Shown here: positions 54,779 to 63,479 of the stretch, one piece after another | Layout of the letters: the number at the start of each line of letters is the position of its first letter | How positions within the stretch are numbered: position 1 is the first letter of the stretch | Assembly (NCBI GenBank): GCA_016744775.1 | Contig: JADGDS010000002.1 | Span: 186,001-250,000 of the forward strand | Length of the DNA stretch: 64,000 nucleotides | DNA from: Candidatus Marithrix sp. | GTDB lineage: Bacteria > Pseudomonadota > Gammaproteobacteria > Beggiatoales > Beggiatoaceae | Reading direction: 5' to 3' | The notes under the pieces: model-generated | Told to the model about the DNA's origin: nothing | Seen by the model: only the letters and a program-made list of their open reading frames with translations | The model's database searches: none | Program-made: the position numbers and the translations under genes

Positions 54779-55948
54779 TTACACATATTGACCAGCGCAC
54801 CATCCAGATGACCAAGCCCACTGCAAATTATAACCGCCTAACCAACCAGCTACATCAACTACTTCTCCAATAAAATAAAGTCCTATTTGTGTTTTAGTTT
54901 CCATTGTCTTTGATGAAAGACTATCACAATCAACACCTCCTTGTGTTACTTCCGCTGTTCTATAGCCTTCTGTTCCCGCAGGTGTTATCTGCCATGATTT
55001 TAGCCTTAGAGTAAGATTCTTTATCTGAGAATTAGTGAGTTGGTTTAACGGTTTTTCTGCAATATTTTCATCTATTAAAAGTGGTACTAATCTCTGTGGC
55101 AATAGAGTCGCAAGAAGAGTTTTAAGCTGTTGCTTAGGATGGAATTTAGCCGTTGCAATAATTGTTGTATCTAGTTCCATGTCGGGTAGCCAGTTAATAC
55201 ACAGGTTTTGACCTGAATTCCAATAATTAGAAATTTGCAAAATAGCAGGGCCACTTAATCCTCGGTGTGTGAAAAGAATGTTTTCACGAAAACTTTGCCC
55301 ATTGCAGCTTACTGTGACTTCCACTGATATACCTGATAATGGAGCCATACGTTTTTTGTCTTCAGGTTTTAAGGTAAATGGCACTAAGCCTGCTGACGGT
55401 GGCCATACTTTTATATCGAATTGTTCAGCAATCTGGTAGCCAAACGGTGTCGCACCCGAGGTAGGAATAGACAAACCACCAGTGGCAATTACTAGGGATT
55501 CACACTTCCATATCTGGTTTTCCCCATGCACATTGAACCCTCCCTCTGTAATAGTAGCTATTTTTGTCACTGATGTTTTAACATGTATTTCACATTTAGA
55601 CCGTAGCATATCCAAAATATCTTTTGAGCTATTTTTGCAAAAAAGTTGACCATGGTCACGTTCGTGATAAGGAATATTGTGATCATTGACCATAGCAATA
55701 AAATCCCATTGCGTATAACGGCTTAATGCCGATTTGCAGAAATGTGGATTATGAGAAATGAAATTGCTGGCATCAATATTGATATTGGTGAAGTTACAAC
55801 GGCCACCACCAGCCATTAGAATTTTATTGCCCGGCTTGCGACTGTGTTCCAAAAGCAACACCTTGCGTCCACGCTTACCCGCTTCAATAGCGCACATCAT
55901 ACCAGCAGCACCTGCACCAATTATAATAACATCTAATCTTTCTTTCAT
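54779..55948 (-). CDS. YhiN/HI0933-type flavoprotein
   Basis: A 389-residue FAD-dependent oxidoreductase of the BaiN/HI0933 family. DVIIIGAGAAGMMCAIEAGKRG is the FAD motif, LLEHSRKPGNKILMAGGGRCNFTN is the strongly conserved second segment, and CESLVIATGGLSIPTSGATPFGY the third. RGLSGPAILQIS and VTQGGVDCDSLSSKTMETK are also typical. The C-terminal FIGEVVDVAGWLGGYNLQWAWSSG is nearly invariant. Function is unclear for most members. It heads the unit with the LRR and AKR genes. Confidence 0.92.
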   Translation of the reverse strand: MKERLDVIIIGAGAAGMMCAIEAGKRGRKVLLLEHSRKPGNKILMAGGGRCNFTNINIDASNFISHNPHFCKSALSRYTQWDFIAMVNDHNIPYHERDHGQLFCKNSSKDILDMLRSKCEIHVKTSVTKIATITEGGFNVHGENQIWKCESLVIATGGLSIPTSGATPFGYQIAEQFDIKVWPPSAGLVPFTLKPEDKKRMAPLSGISVEVTVSCNGQSFRENILFTHRGLSGPAILQISNYWNSGQNLCINWLPDMELDTTIIATAKFHPKQQLKTLLATLLPQRLVPLLIDENIAEKPLNQLTNSQIKNLTLRLKSWQITPAGTEGYRTAEVTQGGVDCDSLSSKTMETKTQIGLYFIGEVVDVAGWLGGYNLQWAWSSGWCAGQYV

Positions 55949-56044
55949 AATTGTAGTTTCGTTTCTAGTTTATTTTTATAACACCTAGACAATGATCATT
56001 ATCTATGTTAGCTTTAATTATAATTTATAATTAGGTGATCTAAC

Positions 56045-56581
56045 ATGTTAAAAGTCATTATATGTATAACATTACTCTTAATAGTGCCTAACACATGGGG
56101 CATTGAAGTTGAAGTTGAAGATAATTACCTACAATCAATTATGATTGTAGGTAAACAAAAAATAGCCAATTTTGCTATTAATGGAGAAATTATTTCTGCT
56201 CGTGAGGGTGATAAATTTATTGTCGCTACCAACGAAGTTATTAATGTTTGGCGGGTTATTAGCATACAAACTAATTCAGTAAAATTAAAAGCAACATCTG
56301 GTCTAATTACTGAATTACGTTTAGATAGTCAATTGCCTAATAATGAGGTTCTTGAACAACAAACTGAAAATTATCAAACTTTATCACCACCGCCACCGCC
56401 AAAAGTGCAAGCCGGTTATCGTATTATTAATACGCCTTTTGGACAATTTACTGTTAAAGATGAACCAAAACCACCTGAAAATGATGAAAAATTTTTGATA
56501 GATGAAGAAGAAAAAGTGCCAGCGGGTTACCATTTAGTAAAGACACCCTTCGGTTCTTTCATGGTAAAAAATGAAGACTAA
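56045..56581 (+). CDS. Exported protein with two C-terminal motif repeats
   Basis: A 178-residue protein with a signal peptide (VIICITLLLIVPNTWG before IEV). Residues 30-95 resemble the small beta-rich domain of GspC/PilP-type proteins (IANFAINGEIISAREGDKF, WRVISIQTNSVKLKATSG), as a loose similarity. A proline-rich linker SPPPPPK follows. Then VQAGYRIINTPFGQFTVKDE and VPAGYHLVKTPFGSFMVKNE form a duplicated 20-residue motif about 45 residues apart. It is alone between YhiN and minE. The motif's role is not known to me. A periplasmic location is likely. Confidence 0.6.
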   Translation: MLKVIICITLLLIVPNTWGIEVEVEDNYLQSIMIVGKQKIANFAINGEIISAREGDKFIVATNEVINVWRVISIQTNSVKLKATSGLITELRLDSQLPNNEVLEQQTENYQTLSPPPPPKVQAGYRIINTPFGQFTVKDEPKPPENDEKFLIDEEEKVPAGYHLVKTPFGSFMVKNED

Positions 56582-56582
56582 A

Positions 56583-56828
56583 CTATTTAGGTAAAGCTAT
56601 ATTCATTTCTAAAACTTCATAATTACCCTGTTTTTCTAAATGAATTTGTATATCTTCTTCTTCAATAGAAGCATATTTTCTCACAACTTCTAATAATTCT
56701 TGTTGTAATAATGGTAAATAACGACGTTTACGACGTTCCTGAGTGACAATAATTTGCAGACGTTCTTTTGCAAGATTAGCACTTTTCTGTGATGAGAAAA
56801 GACTAATTATATAATATATAATTCTCAT
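56583..56828 (-). CDS. minE: Cell division topological specificity factor MinE
   Basis: An 81-residue partner of MinD that drives its pole-to-pole movement and keeps MinC away from midcell. It has the N-terminal anti-MinCD part (AKERLQIIVTQERRKR with the MinD-contacting segment) and the C-terminal dimer domain ending MNIALPK. Length is normal. The stop of minD is two bases before its start, so it is the last gene of a minCDE run. Confidence 0.92.
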   Translation of the reverse strand: MRIIYYIISLFSSQKSANLAKERLQIIVTQERRKRRYLPLLQQELLEVVRKYASIEEEDIQIHLEKQGNYEVLEMNIALPK

Positions 56829-56830
56829 AG

Positions 56831-57628
56831 TTATATTCCAAATAAGCGGCTAAAAAAGCCTTTCTTCTTACGTTGTGGAGGTTCTTCCCCAAGAAAACGT
56901 GCAACTATATCAAGATAGGCTTGCCCTGCATCTGTTTCTTTATTTAATATTACAGGAATACCTGAATTAGATGCTTTTAAAATTTCCAATGATTCCGGAA
57001 TTACCCCCAATAAAGAAATTGCCAAAATTTCTTGCACATCTTTAATACTAAGCATTTCACCCTTATTAACCCGTTTTTCTTCATAACGAGTAATTAATAA
57101 GTGTTCTTTAATCGCTGGCATTTTTTGCATAGCCCGACGAGTTTTGCTCGATAACATTCCAATAATTCTATCTGAATCACGTACAGACGAAACTTCAGGA
57201 TTGGTGACAATTAAAGCCTCATCAGCAAAATACATCGCCATAATGGCACCATGTTCAATACCAGCCGGAGAATCACATATTATATAGTCAAAGTCTTTTT
57301 TCAACTCTTCCAATATTCTTGCCACACCTTTTAAAGTCAGAGCATCTTTATTACGTGTTTGTGATGCTGGTAAAATAAATAAATTTTCAACCCGTTTATC
57401 TTTAATTAAAGCTTGATTTAAATTTGCTTCACCATTTATTACATTAATAAAGTCATAAACTACACGCCGTTCGCAACCCATTACTAAGTCAAGGTTCCTC
57501 AAACCAACATCAAAATCTATAACTACAGTTTTATTACCACGTAATGCCAAACCAGTTGCAAAGGCTGCACTAGTGGTAGTTTTGCCTACACCGCCTTTAC
57601 CAGATGTTATAACAATAATTTTACTCAA
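56831..57628 (-). CDS. minD: Septum site-determining ATPase MinD
   Basis: A 265-residue membrane-associated ATPase that recruits MinC. The deviant Walker A is ITSGKGGVGKTTTSAAFATGLA. VIDFDVGLRNLDLVMG and YIICDSPAGIEHGAIMAM are family-specific. The C-terminus GFFSRLFGI is the amphipathic membrane-targeting helix. Spacing to minC is 16 bases and to minE two bases. Intact. Confidence 0.96.
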   Translation of the reverse strand: MSKIIVITSGKGGVGKTTTSAAFATGLALRGNKTVVIDFDVGLRNLDLVMGCERRVVYDFINVINGEANLNQALIKDKRVENLFILPASQTRNKDALTLKGVARILEELKKDFDYIICDSPAGIEHGAIMAMYFADEALIVTNPEVSSVRDSDRIIGMLSSKTRRAMQKMPAIKEHLLITRYEEKRVNKGEMLSIKDVQEILAISLLGVIPESLEILKASNSGIPVILNKETDAGQAYLDIVARFLGEEPPQRKKKGFFSRLFGI

Positions 57629-57644
57629 GATATTTTCCTGCCTA

Positions 57645-58340
57645 TTACAGTTTTTTAATATTTAATTTATCTTGTTCTAAATAAGTTTGCGTAGATTTAC
57701 CGATTAAATCTTCAGGAAAATCTTCATTAACTTGATATTTCCCTGCTACTGAGAGTAAATCAGCATATAATTGTTGACAAAAAATCTGCGCCTTATTATC
57801 TCCATTAATTCCAGCCAAAGCACGCCCACGTAAAGCACCGTAAACATGAATATGCCGATCTGCTAAAATTTCTGCGCCATGACTCACAGCTGATAAAATA
57901 ATTAAATCGCCTTTCTCAGCTATGACTTGTTGCCCTGAACGAATTGGATCCCTAATAATTTTAGCCGCAGGAATTTCTGGAACAGCCGCTACTTTAGTTT
58001 CTAGCGTTAATTGTGGTGCTGGAGATTTTATATTGTTTAAAATACCCAAATTCATATTAAGTGCGATTTCATTGTGTTCTATATTGCCACCACGCACTGC
58101 CACTGGAGTTAAGCCATAAGTTCTTAATAATTTTACTAATTCTGATAAATCAAGAACTGCTTGATTATCTTCTACCGCTTGTAGATCAATAACTATTGGC
58201 ACTTGTTGGAAAAAATCTGGGGCTTTAGAAATTTTTTCAGCTAAGGCTTTAGCAATAAGCTCATTGTCACTATTAAATAGATTTAAAACCATTAAGGTTA
58301 ATAAACTACCTTTTAATTCTAGTACAGGTTTATATTTCAC
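57645..58340 (-). CDS. minC: Septum site-determining inhibitor MinC
   Basis: A 231-residue inhibitor of FtsZ ring formation. The N-terminal domain (LELKGSLLTLMVLNLFN) interacts with FtsZ, and the C-terminal beta-helix domain (RSGQQVIAEKGDLIILSAVSHGAEILADRHIHVYGALRGRALAG) binds MinD. The start is GTG; an ATG slightly upstream is followed by an immediate stop. It diverges from prfB with only 17 bases between the start codons, so the promoter of each gene must lie within or overlap the other coding region. Confidence 0.93.
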   Translation of the reverse strand: MKYKPVLELKGSLLTLMVLNLFNSDNELIAKALAEKISKAPDFFQQVPIVIDLQAVEDNQAVLDLSELVKLLRTYGLTPVAVRGGNIEHNEIALNMNLGILNNIKSPAPQLTLETKVAAVPEIPAAKIIRDPIRSGQQVIAEKGDLIILSAVSHGAEILADRHIHVYGALRGRALAGINGDNKAQIFCQQLYADLLSVAGKYQVNEDFPEDLIGKSTQTYLEQDKLNIKKL

Positions 58341-58357
58341 TTTTAAAAAAACACATT

Positions 58358-59453
58358 ATGGAACTTAATCTTATTTTTCAAGCTATTACCGATATGCAAA
58401 ATCGAGTCGATGCACTTCGGGGGTATCTTTGACTATACTAGTAAATCTGAACGTCTAATTGAAGTAATACGCGAACTTGAAGTACCAACTATTTGGAATA
58501 ATCCTGAACAAGCACAAGCACTTGGACGTGAACGTGCCAGCCTAGAACAAGTAGTAAACACTATCAAGCAACTTGATATCGCCCTTGAAGAGCTACGCGA
58601 ATTATTAGAATTAGCACAAGAAGAAAATGATCATGATACCACAAATTTAGTCTGTCAAGACATTGAAAAATTGGAACAAACATTATCCAAACTAGAATTT
58701 TCCCGCATGTTTTCAGGGGAAATGGATATTAACAATGCCTTTGTAGATATTCAATCTGGTTCTGGTGGCACAGAAGCCCAAGATTGGGCAGAAATGTTAT
58801 TACGCATGTATTTACGTTGGACTGAACAACATGGCTTTGCTACTGAGATCATTGATTATTCAGCCGGTGAAGTAGCAGGAGTTAAAAGCGCAACAATTCG
58901 TGTAATTGGTGATTATGCTTATGGTTGGTTACGCACAGAAATTGGTGTTCATCGCTTAGTAAGAAAATCACCTTTTGATTCTGGTAATCGCCGTCATACT
59001 TCATTTGCTGCGGTTTTTATAGCCCCAGAAGTGGATGATGAAATTGATATTGATATTGATCCTAGTGATTTACGCATTGATGTTTATCGCGCTAGTGGAG
59101 CAGGTGGGCAACATGTGAATAGAACTGAATCAGCAGTACGTATCACTCATTTACCTACAAATACTGTAGTCCAATGCCAAAATGATCGTTCTCAGCATAA
59201 AAATAAAGCAACTGCAATGAAACAATTAAAGGCAAAATTATATGAATTAGAACAACAACAACGCCGTTCAGAACAACAATCAATTGAAGCAACTAAAGCT
59301 GATATTGGTTGGGGAAGTCAAATACGTTCTTATGTATTAGATAAATCACATATAAAAGATTTAAGAACTGGAATAGAGACTAGTAATACGCAAGCGGTAC
59401 TTGATGGTGATTTAGATAAATTTATTGAGGCTAGTTTAAAAAGCGGATTATAA
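58358..59453 (+). CDS. prfB: Peptide chain release factor 2 with programmed +1 frameshift
   Basis: RF2 ends translation at UGA and UAA. The gene starts ATG at 58358 ([16 protein letters not shown]) and after 24 codons meets TGA at 58430. The ribosome must shift +1 at CTT-TGA-C to continue with GAC at 58431. The upstream gggggtat provides the Shine-Dalgarno-like signal, and low RF2 favours the shift, an autoregulation known from E. coli. Total about 364 residues, as in E. coli. RKSPFDSG holds the SPF anticodon-like tripeptide and [16 protein letters not shown] the GGQ motif. A plain frame from 58410 would miss the first 17 codons. Confidence 0.95.
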
Positions 59454-59461
59454 AGTTGATT

Positions 59462-59494
59462 AAACCTGACAGGTTTTAAAAACCTGTCAGGTTT
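59462..59494. repeat. Palindrome ACCTGTCAGG family, after prfB
   Basis: aaacctgacaggtttt at 59462-59477 is mirrored at 59479-59494 across one base and followed by tt. It is the same core as the element at 51979-52011. It lies between prfB and the convergent lipoprotein gene, a natural place for a two-way terminator. Confidence 0.8.
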
Positions 59495-59503
59495 TTAATT
59501 ATG

Positions 59504-59926
59504 TTAGCGTGATTGCCAATTACCATTAGCTTGACGGCAAGCAGTGCCATTTTGCCCATTAATAGTATAATTACGACAATTTTGACCATTAGCATTTCTG
59601 TAAGTATTAGTTGGAGTAACTCGGTATTTATTTTGAGTAGAAGGATTGGTCCAACTCGTAGTTCTACCTGTTTCTAAAGCACTGCGTGTTCTATATAAAT
59701 CATCTTGATCCATAGAACGACCAATAGAACTACCAAGAGCAGCACCTAATAATGTACCTGCTACTATAGCAATAGTGTTACCTTGACCACCAATAACACC
59801 ACCGGCAACACCACCTGCAACACCACCTAAAACACCACCAATACCTTGTTTAGAAGGCATGTGACCATTACAAGCTACTAAAAATAGAGTCACAACCGTT
59901 AAAAAGCTTATCAATTTCATCTTCAT
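59504..59926 (-). CDS. Glycine-zipper outer-membrane lipoprotein, copy A
   Basis: About 140 residues. A lipoprotein signal with lipobox VAC is seen in KLISFLTVVTLFLVACNG. A glycine-zipper 2TM domain, GGVLGGVAGGVAGGVIGG and GTLLGAALGSSIGRSMD, follows. The C-terminal part has WTNPSTQNKYRVTPTNTY and CRNYTINGQNGTACRQANGNWQ, typical of 17-kDa-antigen/SlyB-like small lipoproteins. The start MKMKLISF is chosen to match its paralogues; a longer frame begins upstream. Two relatives follow upstream in the same direction. Confidence 0.85.
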   Translation of the reverse strand: MKMKLISFLTVVTLFLVACNGHMPSKQGIGGVLGGVAGGVAGGVIGGQGNTIAIVAGTLLGAALGSSIGRSMDQDDLYRTRSALETGRTTSWTNPSTQNKYRVTPTNTYRNANGQNCRNYTINGQNGTACRQANGNWQSR

Positions 59927-60012
59927 AGTTTTATATCCTAATATATTAACACTTATAAGTGTTAATATATGCAAGTTATATACCACTATATAAACTTTAT
60001 GATACCTGACAA

Positions 60013-60171
60013 CTAATGCTCAGAATTAGTCCAACTCACGGTTTGACCACTTTTATCTATAGAAACAGCATTATCTGAAAAACCGTATAGAAAACCATCA
60101 CCTGTTGTTTGACAACCTGCTAAAAACATCATACTTACAACGGTTAAAAAACCTATAATTTTCATCTTCAT
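60013..60171 (-). CDS. Small truncated paralogue lipoprotein, 52 residues
   Basis: ATG at 60171 encodes MKMKIIGFLTVVSMMFLAGC, a lipoprotein signal that resembles the two neighbours (lipobox LAGC). The body is only QTTGDGFLYGFSDNAVSIDK followed by SGQTVSWTNSEH. The GQTV.WTN piece is shared with copy B, while the glycine zipper and the Cys-rich end are missing. It is thus a short derivative of the family. It has the same upstream start spacing as the other two and may be expressed as a tiny lipoprotein. Below 60 residues, but the signal is convincing. Confidence 0.6.
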   Translation of the reverse strand: MKMKIIGFLTVVSMMFLAGCQTTGDGFLYGFSDNAVSIDKSGQTVSWTNSEH

Positions 60172-60249
60172 AGTTTAAACCTCAATTCACTTACTGAATA
60201 CAAGTGAATAAAAGCAATTTATACACCACTATGAAAACTTCATTAGATA

Positions 60250-60708
60250 TTATTGTGACTTCCAACTACCATCAGCTTGACGGCAAGCTGTGCCTTTTAT
60301 TACTTCACGTTCTCCACCAATTATACCAACTGTAGTATAATCACGACAATCTTGACCCCTACTACTTTTATAAGTATTAGTTGGTGTAACTTGATATTGA
60401 TTTTGAGTATCAGGGTTAGTCCAACCTACAGTTTGACCTGTTGCAGTATTATTTAAGGCACCTTGTGTTTGATATAAATCAGTTTGATCCATAGAACCAC
60501 CAATTGCACCACCAAGTGCTGCACCTAATAATGTACCTGCTACTATAGCAACAGTTCTACCTTTACCGCCACCAATTTGAGATCCGGCAATACCACCTAA
60601 AACACCACCTAAACCACCACCCATAGCTTGTTTAGAAGGCATTTGACCATTACAAGCCACTAAAAACATACTTACAACAGCTAAAAAGCTTATCAGTTTC
60701 ATTTTCAT
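60250..60708 (-). CDS. Glycine-zipper outer-membrane lipoprotein, copy B
   Basis: A 152-residue paralogue of copy A. The signal and lipobox are KLISFLAVVSMFLVACNGQMP. Then GGGLGGVLGGIAGSQIGGGKG and GTLLGAALGGAIGGSMDQTD form the zipper. The C-terminal part has GQTVGWTNPDTQNQYQVTPTNTYK and CRDYTTVG, then a 14-residue insertion (IIGGEREVIKGT) and ACRQADGSWKSQ. Role of the family is structural or stress-related in the envelope; this is inferred. Three such genes in a row point to local duplication. Confidence 0.85.
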   Translation of the reverse strand: MKMKLISFLAVVSMFLVACNGQMPSKQAMGGGLGGVLGGIAGSQIGGGKGRTVAIVAGTLLGAALGGAIGGSMDQTDLYQTQGALNNTATGQTVGWTNPDTQNQYQVTPTNTYKSSRGQDCRDYTTVGIIGGEREVIKGTACRQADGSWKSQ

Positions 60709-60789
60709 ACTTGAATATCCTAATTAATATATTAAAAAATATATTCTATCAAAAAATATATGTAAAAATAAAGCTATTTCTATATCACT

Positions 60790-61344
60790 ATGAATAATAT
60801 TCATTTAAAACACGCAATACGCGCTTTAAACAGCGGCGGTATTATAGCTTATCCAACCGAATCTATTATGGGTATCGGTTGTGATCCATTTAATCAAAAT
60901 GCTGTAACAAGTTTATTACAGTTAAAACAACGTTCATGGAAAAAAGGATTAATTTTAATCGCAGCTAACTATAAACAATTATTACCTTTAATTCAACCTT
61001 TAACACCAATATTAAAACAACGAGTATTTGCAACATGGCCCGGGGCGGTAACATGGTTATTACCAGCTAAACCAAATATACCATTATACTTACGTGGTCA
61101 ATCAACAAAACTCGCGGTACGAGTGACTGCACATCCTGAAGCAGCCGCTTTATGTCAATATTGGGGTGGTCCCCTAGTATCGACTAGTGCTAATATCGCT
61201 GGTCGTCCGCCTGCTAAAACTGCTGTAAAACTAAGGCATAATTTTAGAAACAAGATTGATTATATTTTACCCGGTAAAATAGGTGGGAATTCTCGTCCTA
61301 GTGAAATTCGTGACGCAATAACTAATACTATATTAAGAGTATAG
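60790..61344 (+). CDS. tsaC: Threonylcarbamoyl-AMP synthase (TsaC/YrdC)
   Basis: Makes threonylcarbamoyl-AMP for the t6A37 modification of ANN-decoding tRNAs. 184 residues. HAIRALNSGGIIAYPTESIMGIGCDPFN is the YrdC start, LLQLKQRSWKKGLILIAANYKQL contains the nucleotide-binding Lys-Arg patch, and GGPLVSTSANIAGRPPAKT is the third motif. The usual YPTEAVYGLG is YPTESIMGIG here. Size equals E. coli TsaC. It faces away from the lipoprotein genes and is 83 bases before the diguanylate cyclase gene. Confidence 0.93.
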   Translation: MNNIHLKHAIRALNSGGIIAYPTESIMGIGCDPFNQNAVTSLLQLKQRSWKKGLILIAANYKQLLPLIQPLTPILKQRVFATWPGAVTWLLPAKPNIPLYLRGQSTKLAVRVTAHPEAAALCQYWGGPLVSTSANIAGRPPAKTAVKLRHNFRNKIDYILPGKIGGNSRPSEIRDAITNTILRV

Positions 61345-61427
61345 AATGGAAAACAATTTGCAATACAGTTTAAAGCAACTCCTACATAAATCCATCTATA
61401 TATAATCATATAAAAACAAGGTAATAG

Positions 61428-62306
61428 ATGAACAAACAATTAGTAATACTTATTATTGATAATAATCCTGAACAAATTCAGGAACTAACTGAATTATTTC
61501 AAGAACAAAATTATGATTTAACGCTAGCAAATAATGGCGAACAAGCCTTGGAAATTATTGAATCAAATCCTCCTGATTTGATTGTAATGGAACGAGTATT
61601 AGCTGATATAGATGGAATTACTTTATGTACGCAAATAAAAGAAATGGAATTAACTAAAGAAATTCCAATTTTATTTGTTAGTGCTATATCTAACATACAA
61701 GATAAATTACAAGCGTTTGAAGCAGGCTGCGTTGATTATGTAACTAAGCCGTTTATACCGCAAGAATTATTAGCTCGTATAAATGTCCATATAGAAATTT
61801 TACACGGTTTGAAACTGTTGGAAAATCGTGCAGTCACAGATGAATTGACAGGCTTATTTAATAGACGCTTTGCATATGAAACCTTAGCAAAAAATATTGA
61901 AATTTCTAAAAGAAATCAACAGGGCTTTGTTGTTTGTTATATAGATATAGATAATTTAAAAACTATTAATGATACTTATGGTCATGCAGAAGGTGATGTT
62001 CTCATTAAGACGGCAGTAGAGTCGTTTAAAAAGGTTGTCAGATTATCTGATTATCTATTTCGTATTGGAGGAGATGAATTTTTATTCGTGTTGCCAAAGG
62101 CGAAAATAGAAAATTCTCATAAATTAATTAAAAGACTCAGAACTGAATTAAACCATAAAAAAATACATGGAATTCCTATTGATTTTAGTTATGGCTTTTC
62201 TGAATATCATCCTAATGATAATCTGTCACCAGAAGAATTAATCAAAATTGCTGATTTTCGTATGTATCAAATTAAAATCAGGAAAAAAGCTGCAAAAAAT
62301 GGATGA
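61428..62306 (+). CDS. Response regulator with diguanylate cyclase domain, atypical receiver
   Basis: A 292-residue protein: receiver domain (residues 5-125) and GGDEF domain. The receiver has LIIDNNP with a single Asp where two acids are normal, and PDLIVMERVLADIDG with Glu55 in place of the phospho-acceptor Asp; Ser (FVSA) and Lys (VTKPF) positions are kept. The GGDEF domain has DNLKTINDTYGHAEGD and FRIGGDEFLFVLP intact, and RLSD five residues earlier forms the RxxD inhibitory site. It would make c-di-GMP. Glu at the phosphorylation site often mimics the active state, so the cyclase may be always on. This is an inference. Confidence 0.9.
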   Translation: MNKQLVILIIDNNPEQIQELTELFQEQNYDLTLANNGEQALEIIESNPPDLIVMERVLADIDGITLCTQIKEMELTKEIPILFVSAISNIQDKLQAFEAGCVDYVTKPFIPQELLARINVHIEILHGLKLLENRAVTDELTGLFNRRFAYETLAKNIEISKRNQQGFVVCYIDIDNLKTINDTYGHAEGDVLIKTAVESFKKVVRLSDYLFRIGGDEFLFVLPKAKIENSHKLIKRLRTELNHKKIHGIPIDFSYGFSEYHPNDNLSPEELIKIADFRMYQIKIRKKAAKNG

Positions 62307-63477
62307 ATTAATAGATAATATATCTCCATCTGATGGAGTCGTTCACTTTGGAAATATCGATTGGTGGTACCATAATAGGGGTCATTCCTCTGTACGTATG
62401 GCTACTCGAATCGCCAAACATGTTCCTACTTTATGGATTAATAGTATTGGTATGCGTATGCCGGTGCCGGGAAAAACTGAAATTGCTTGGTCAAGATATT
62501 GGCGCAAAATCAAGAGTTTAACTCGTGGTTTAAAACGCGATCCTCAATCAGGCATGTATATATATAGCCCACTATTTGTGCCGCTATATTCAGAAAAAAT
62601 GCTCAAATTCAACGGTTGGCTACTTGCCTTACAAGTGAAAATACTACGTTGGCATTTAAATATGAAACATCCTTCTGTTGTAGTTTCTATGCCTACCATG
62701 ACACCAGCGGTAGAAAAACTAAAATGGAATAAAATCTTATTTGAACGTTGTGATGATTTTACCACTTTGCCTGAAGCTGATAAAGATAGAATAGCCGCTT
62801 TAGAAAAACGATTATTAGAAATATCTGATACCGCAATTTATGTACATGAAGGCTTAATGGAACGTGAATTAGGTTTAGTTAAGGAGTCAGTATTAATTGG
62901 TCATGGAGTCGATTTCGATAAATTTGTAGCGGCGCGTAATTCACCCAATTCTAGCCTTGATTTACCAAAACCAATTATTGGTTTTTTTGGTGGCATGGAT
63001 GATTATCGCATGGATGTCGAACTGATGATTAAAATAGCGCGTCATATTCAGGGTACTTTAGTACTAATTGGTCCAAAACAAATGGACTTATCATCAGTAT
63101 TAGCAGAAAAAAATGTTAAGCATATTGATCAAATCAGCCCAGATGAATTAGCAACATATGCGGCTAATTTTGATGTTGGTATAATTCCATTTTTACAAAA
63201 TGATTTTAATAAAATGTGTAACCCTATTAAGTTAAAGGAATATTTAGCTCTAGCTTATCCTAGCGTTGTAATGGCATTACCAGCATTTGAAGAATATAAT
63301 TCATTAGTTTATAATTCTAATTCACACCAAGAATTTTTGGATAATATTGATAAGGCTTTAGAAGAAAATGATCCATCACTAATTGAAAAACGACGAGCCG
63401 CAGTTTCTAATAGTAGTTGGGATAATGTAGCTGCGCGAGTTGCTAAATTATTAGCAGTACCATCAACAAAGGCATAA
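62299..63477 (+). CDS. Glycosyltransferase family 1/4-like protein
   Basis: About 392 residues. Start MDELIDNISPSDGVVHF and FGNIDWWYHNRGHSS, a beginning found in a group of glycosyltransferases for exopolysaccharides. The second domain has KPIIGFFGGMDDYRMDVELM, TLVLIGPKQMD and DVGIIPFLQNDFNKMCNPIKLKEYLALAYPSV, a GT-B donor domain. ATG 62299 overlaps the end of the cyclase gene by eight bases, an upstream longer frame being less likely. The coupling with a c-di-GMP-making enzyme suggests the glycan is under c-di-GMP control. The sugar is unknown. Confidence 0.8.
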   Translation: MDELIDNISPSDGVVHFGNIDWWYHNRGHSSVRMATRIAKHVPTLWINSIGMRMPVPGKTEIAWSRYWRKIKSLTRGLKRDPQSGMYIYSPLFVPLYSEKMLKFNGWLLALQVKILRWHLNMKHPSVVVSMPTMTPAVEKLKWNKILFERCDDFTTLPEADKDRIAALEKRLLEISDTAIYVHEGLMERELGLVKESVLIGHGVDFDKFVAARNSPNSSLDLPKPIIGFFGGMDDYRMDVELMIKIARHIQGTLVLIGPKQMDLSSVLAEKNVKHIDQISPDELATYAANFDVGIIPFLQNDFNKMCNPIKLKEYLALAYPSVVMALPAFEEYNSLVYNSNSHQEFLDNIDKALEENDPSLIEKRRAAVSNSSWDNVAARVAKLLAVPSTKA

Positions 63478-63479
63478 TT

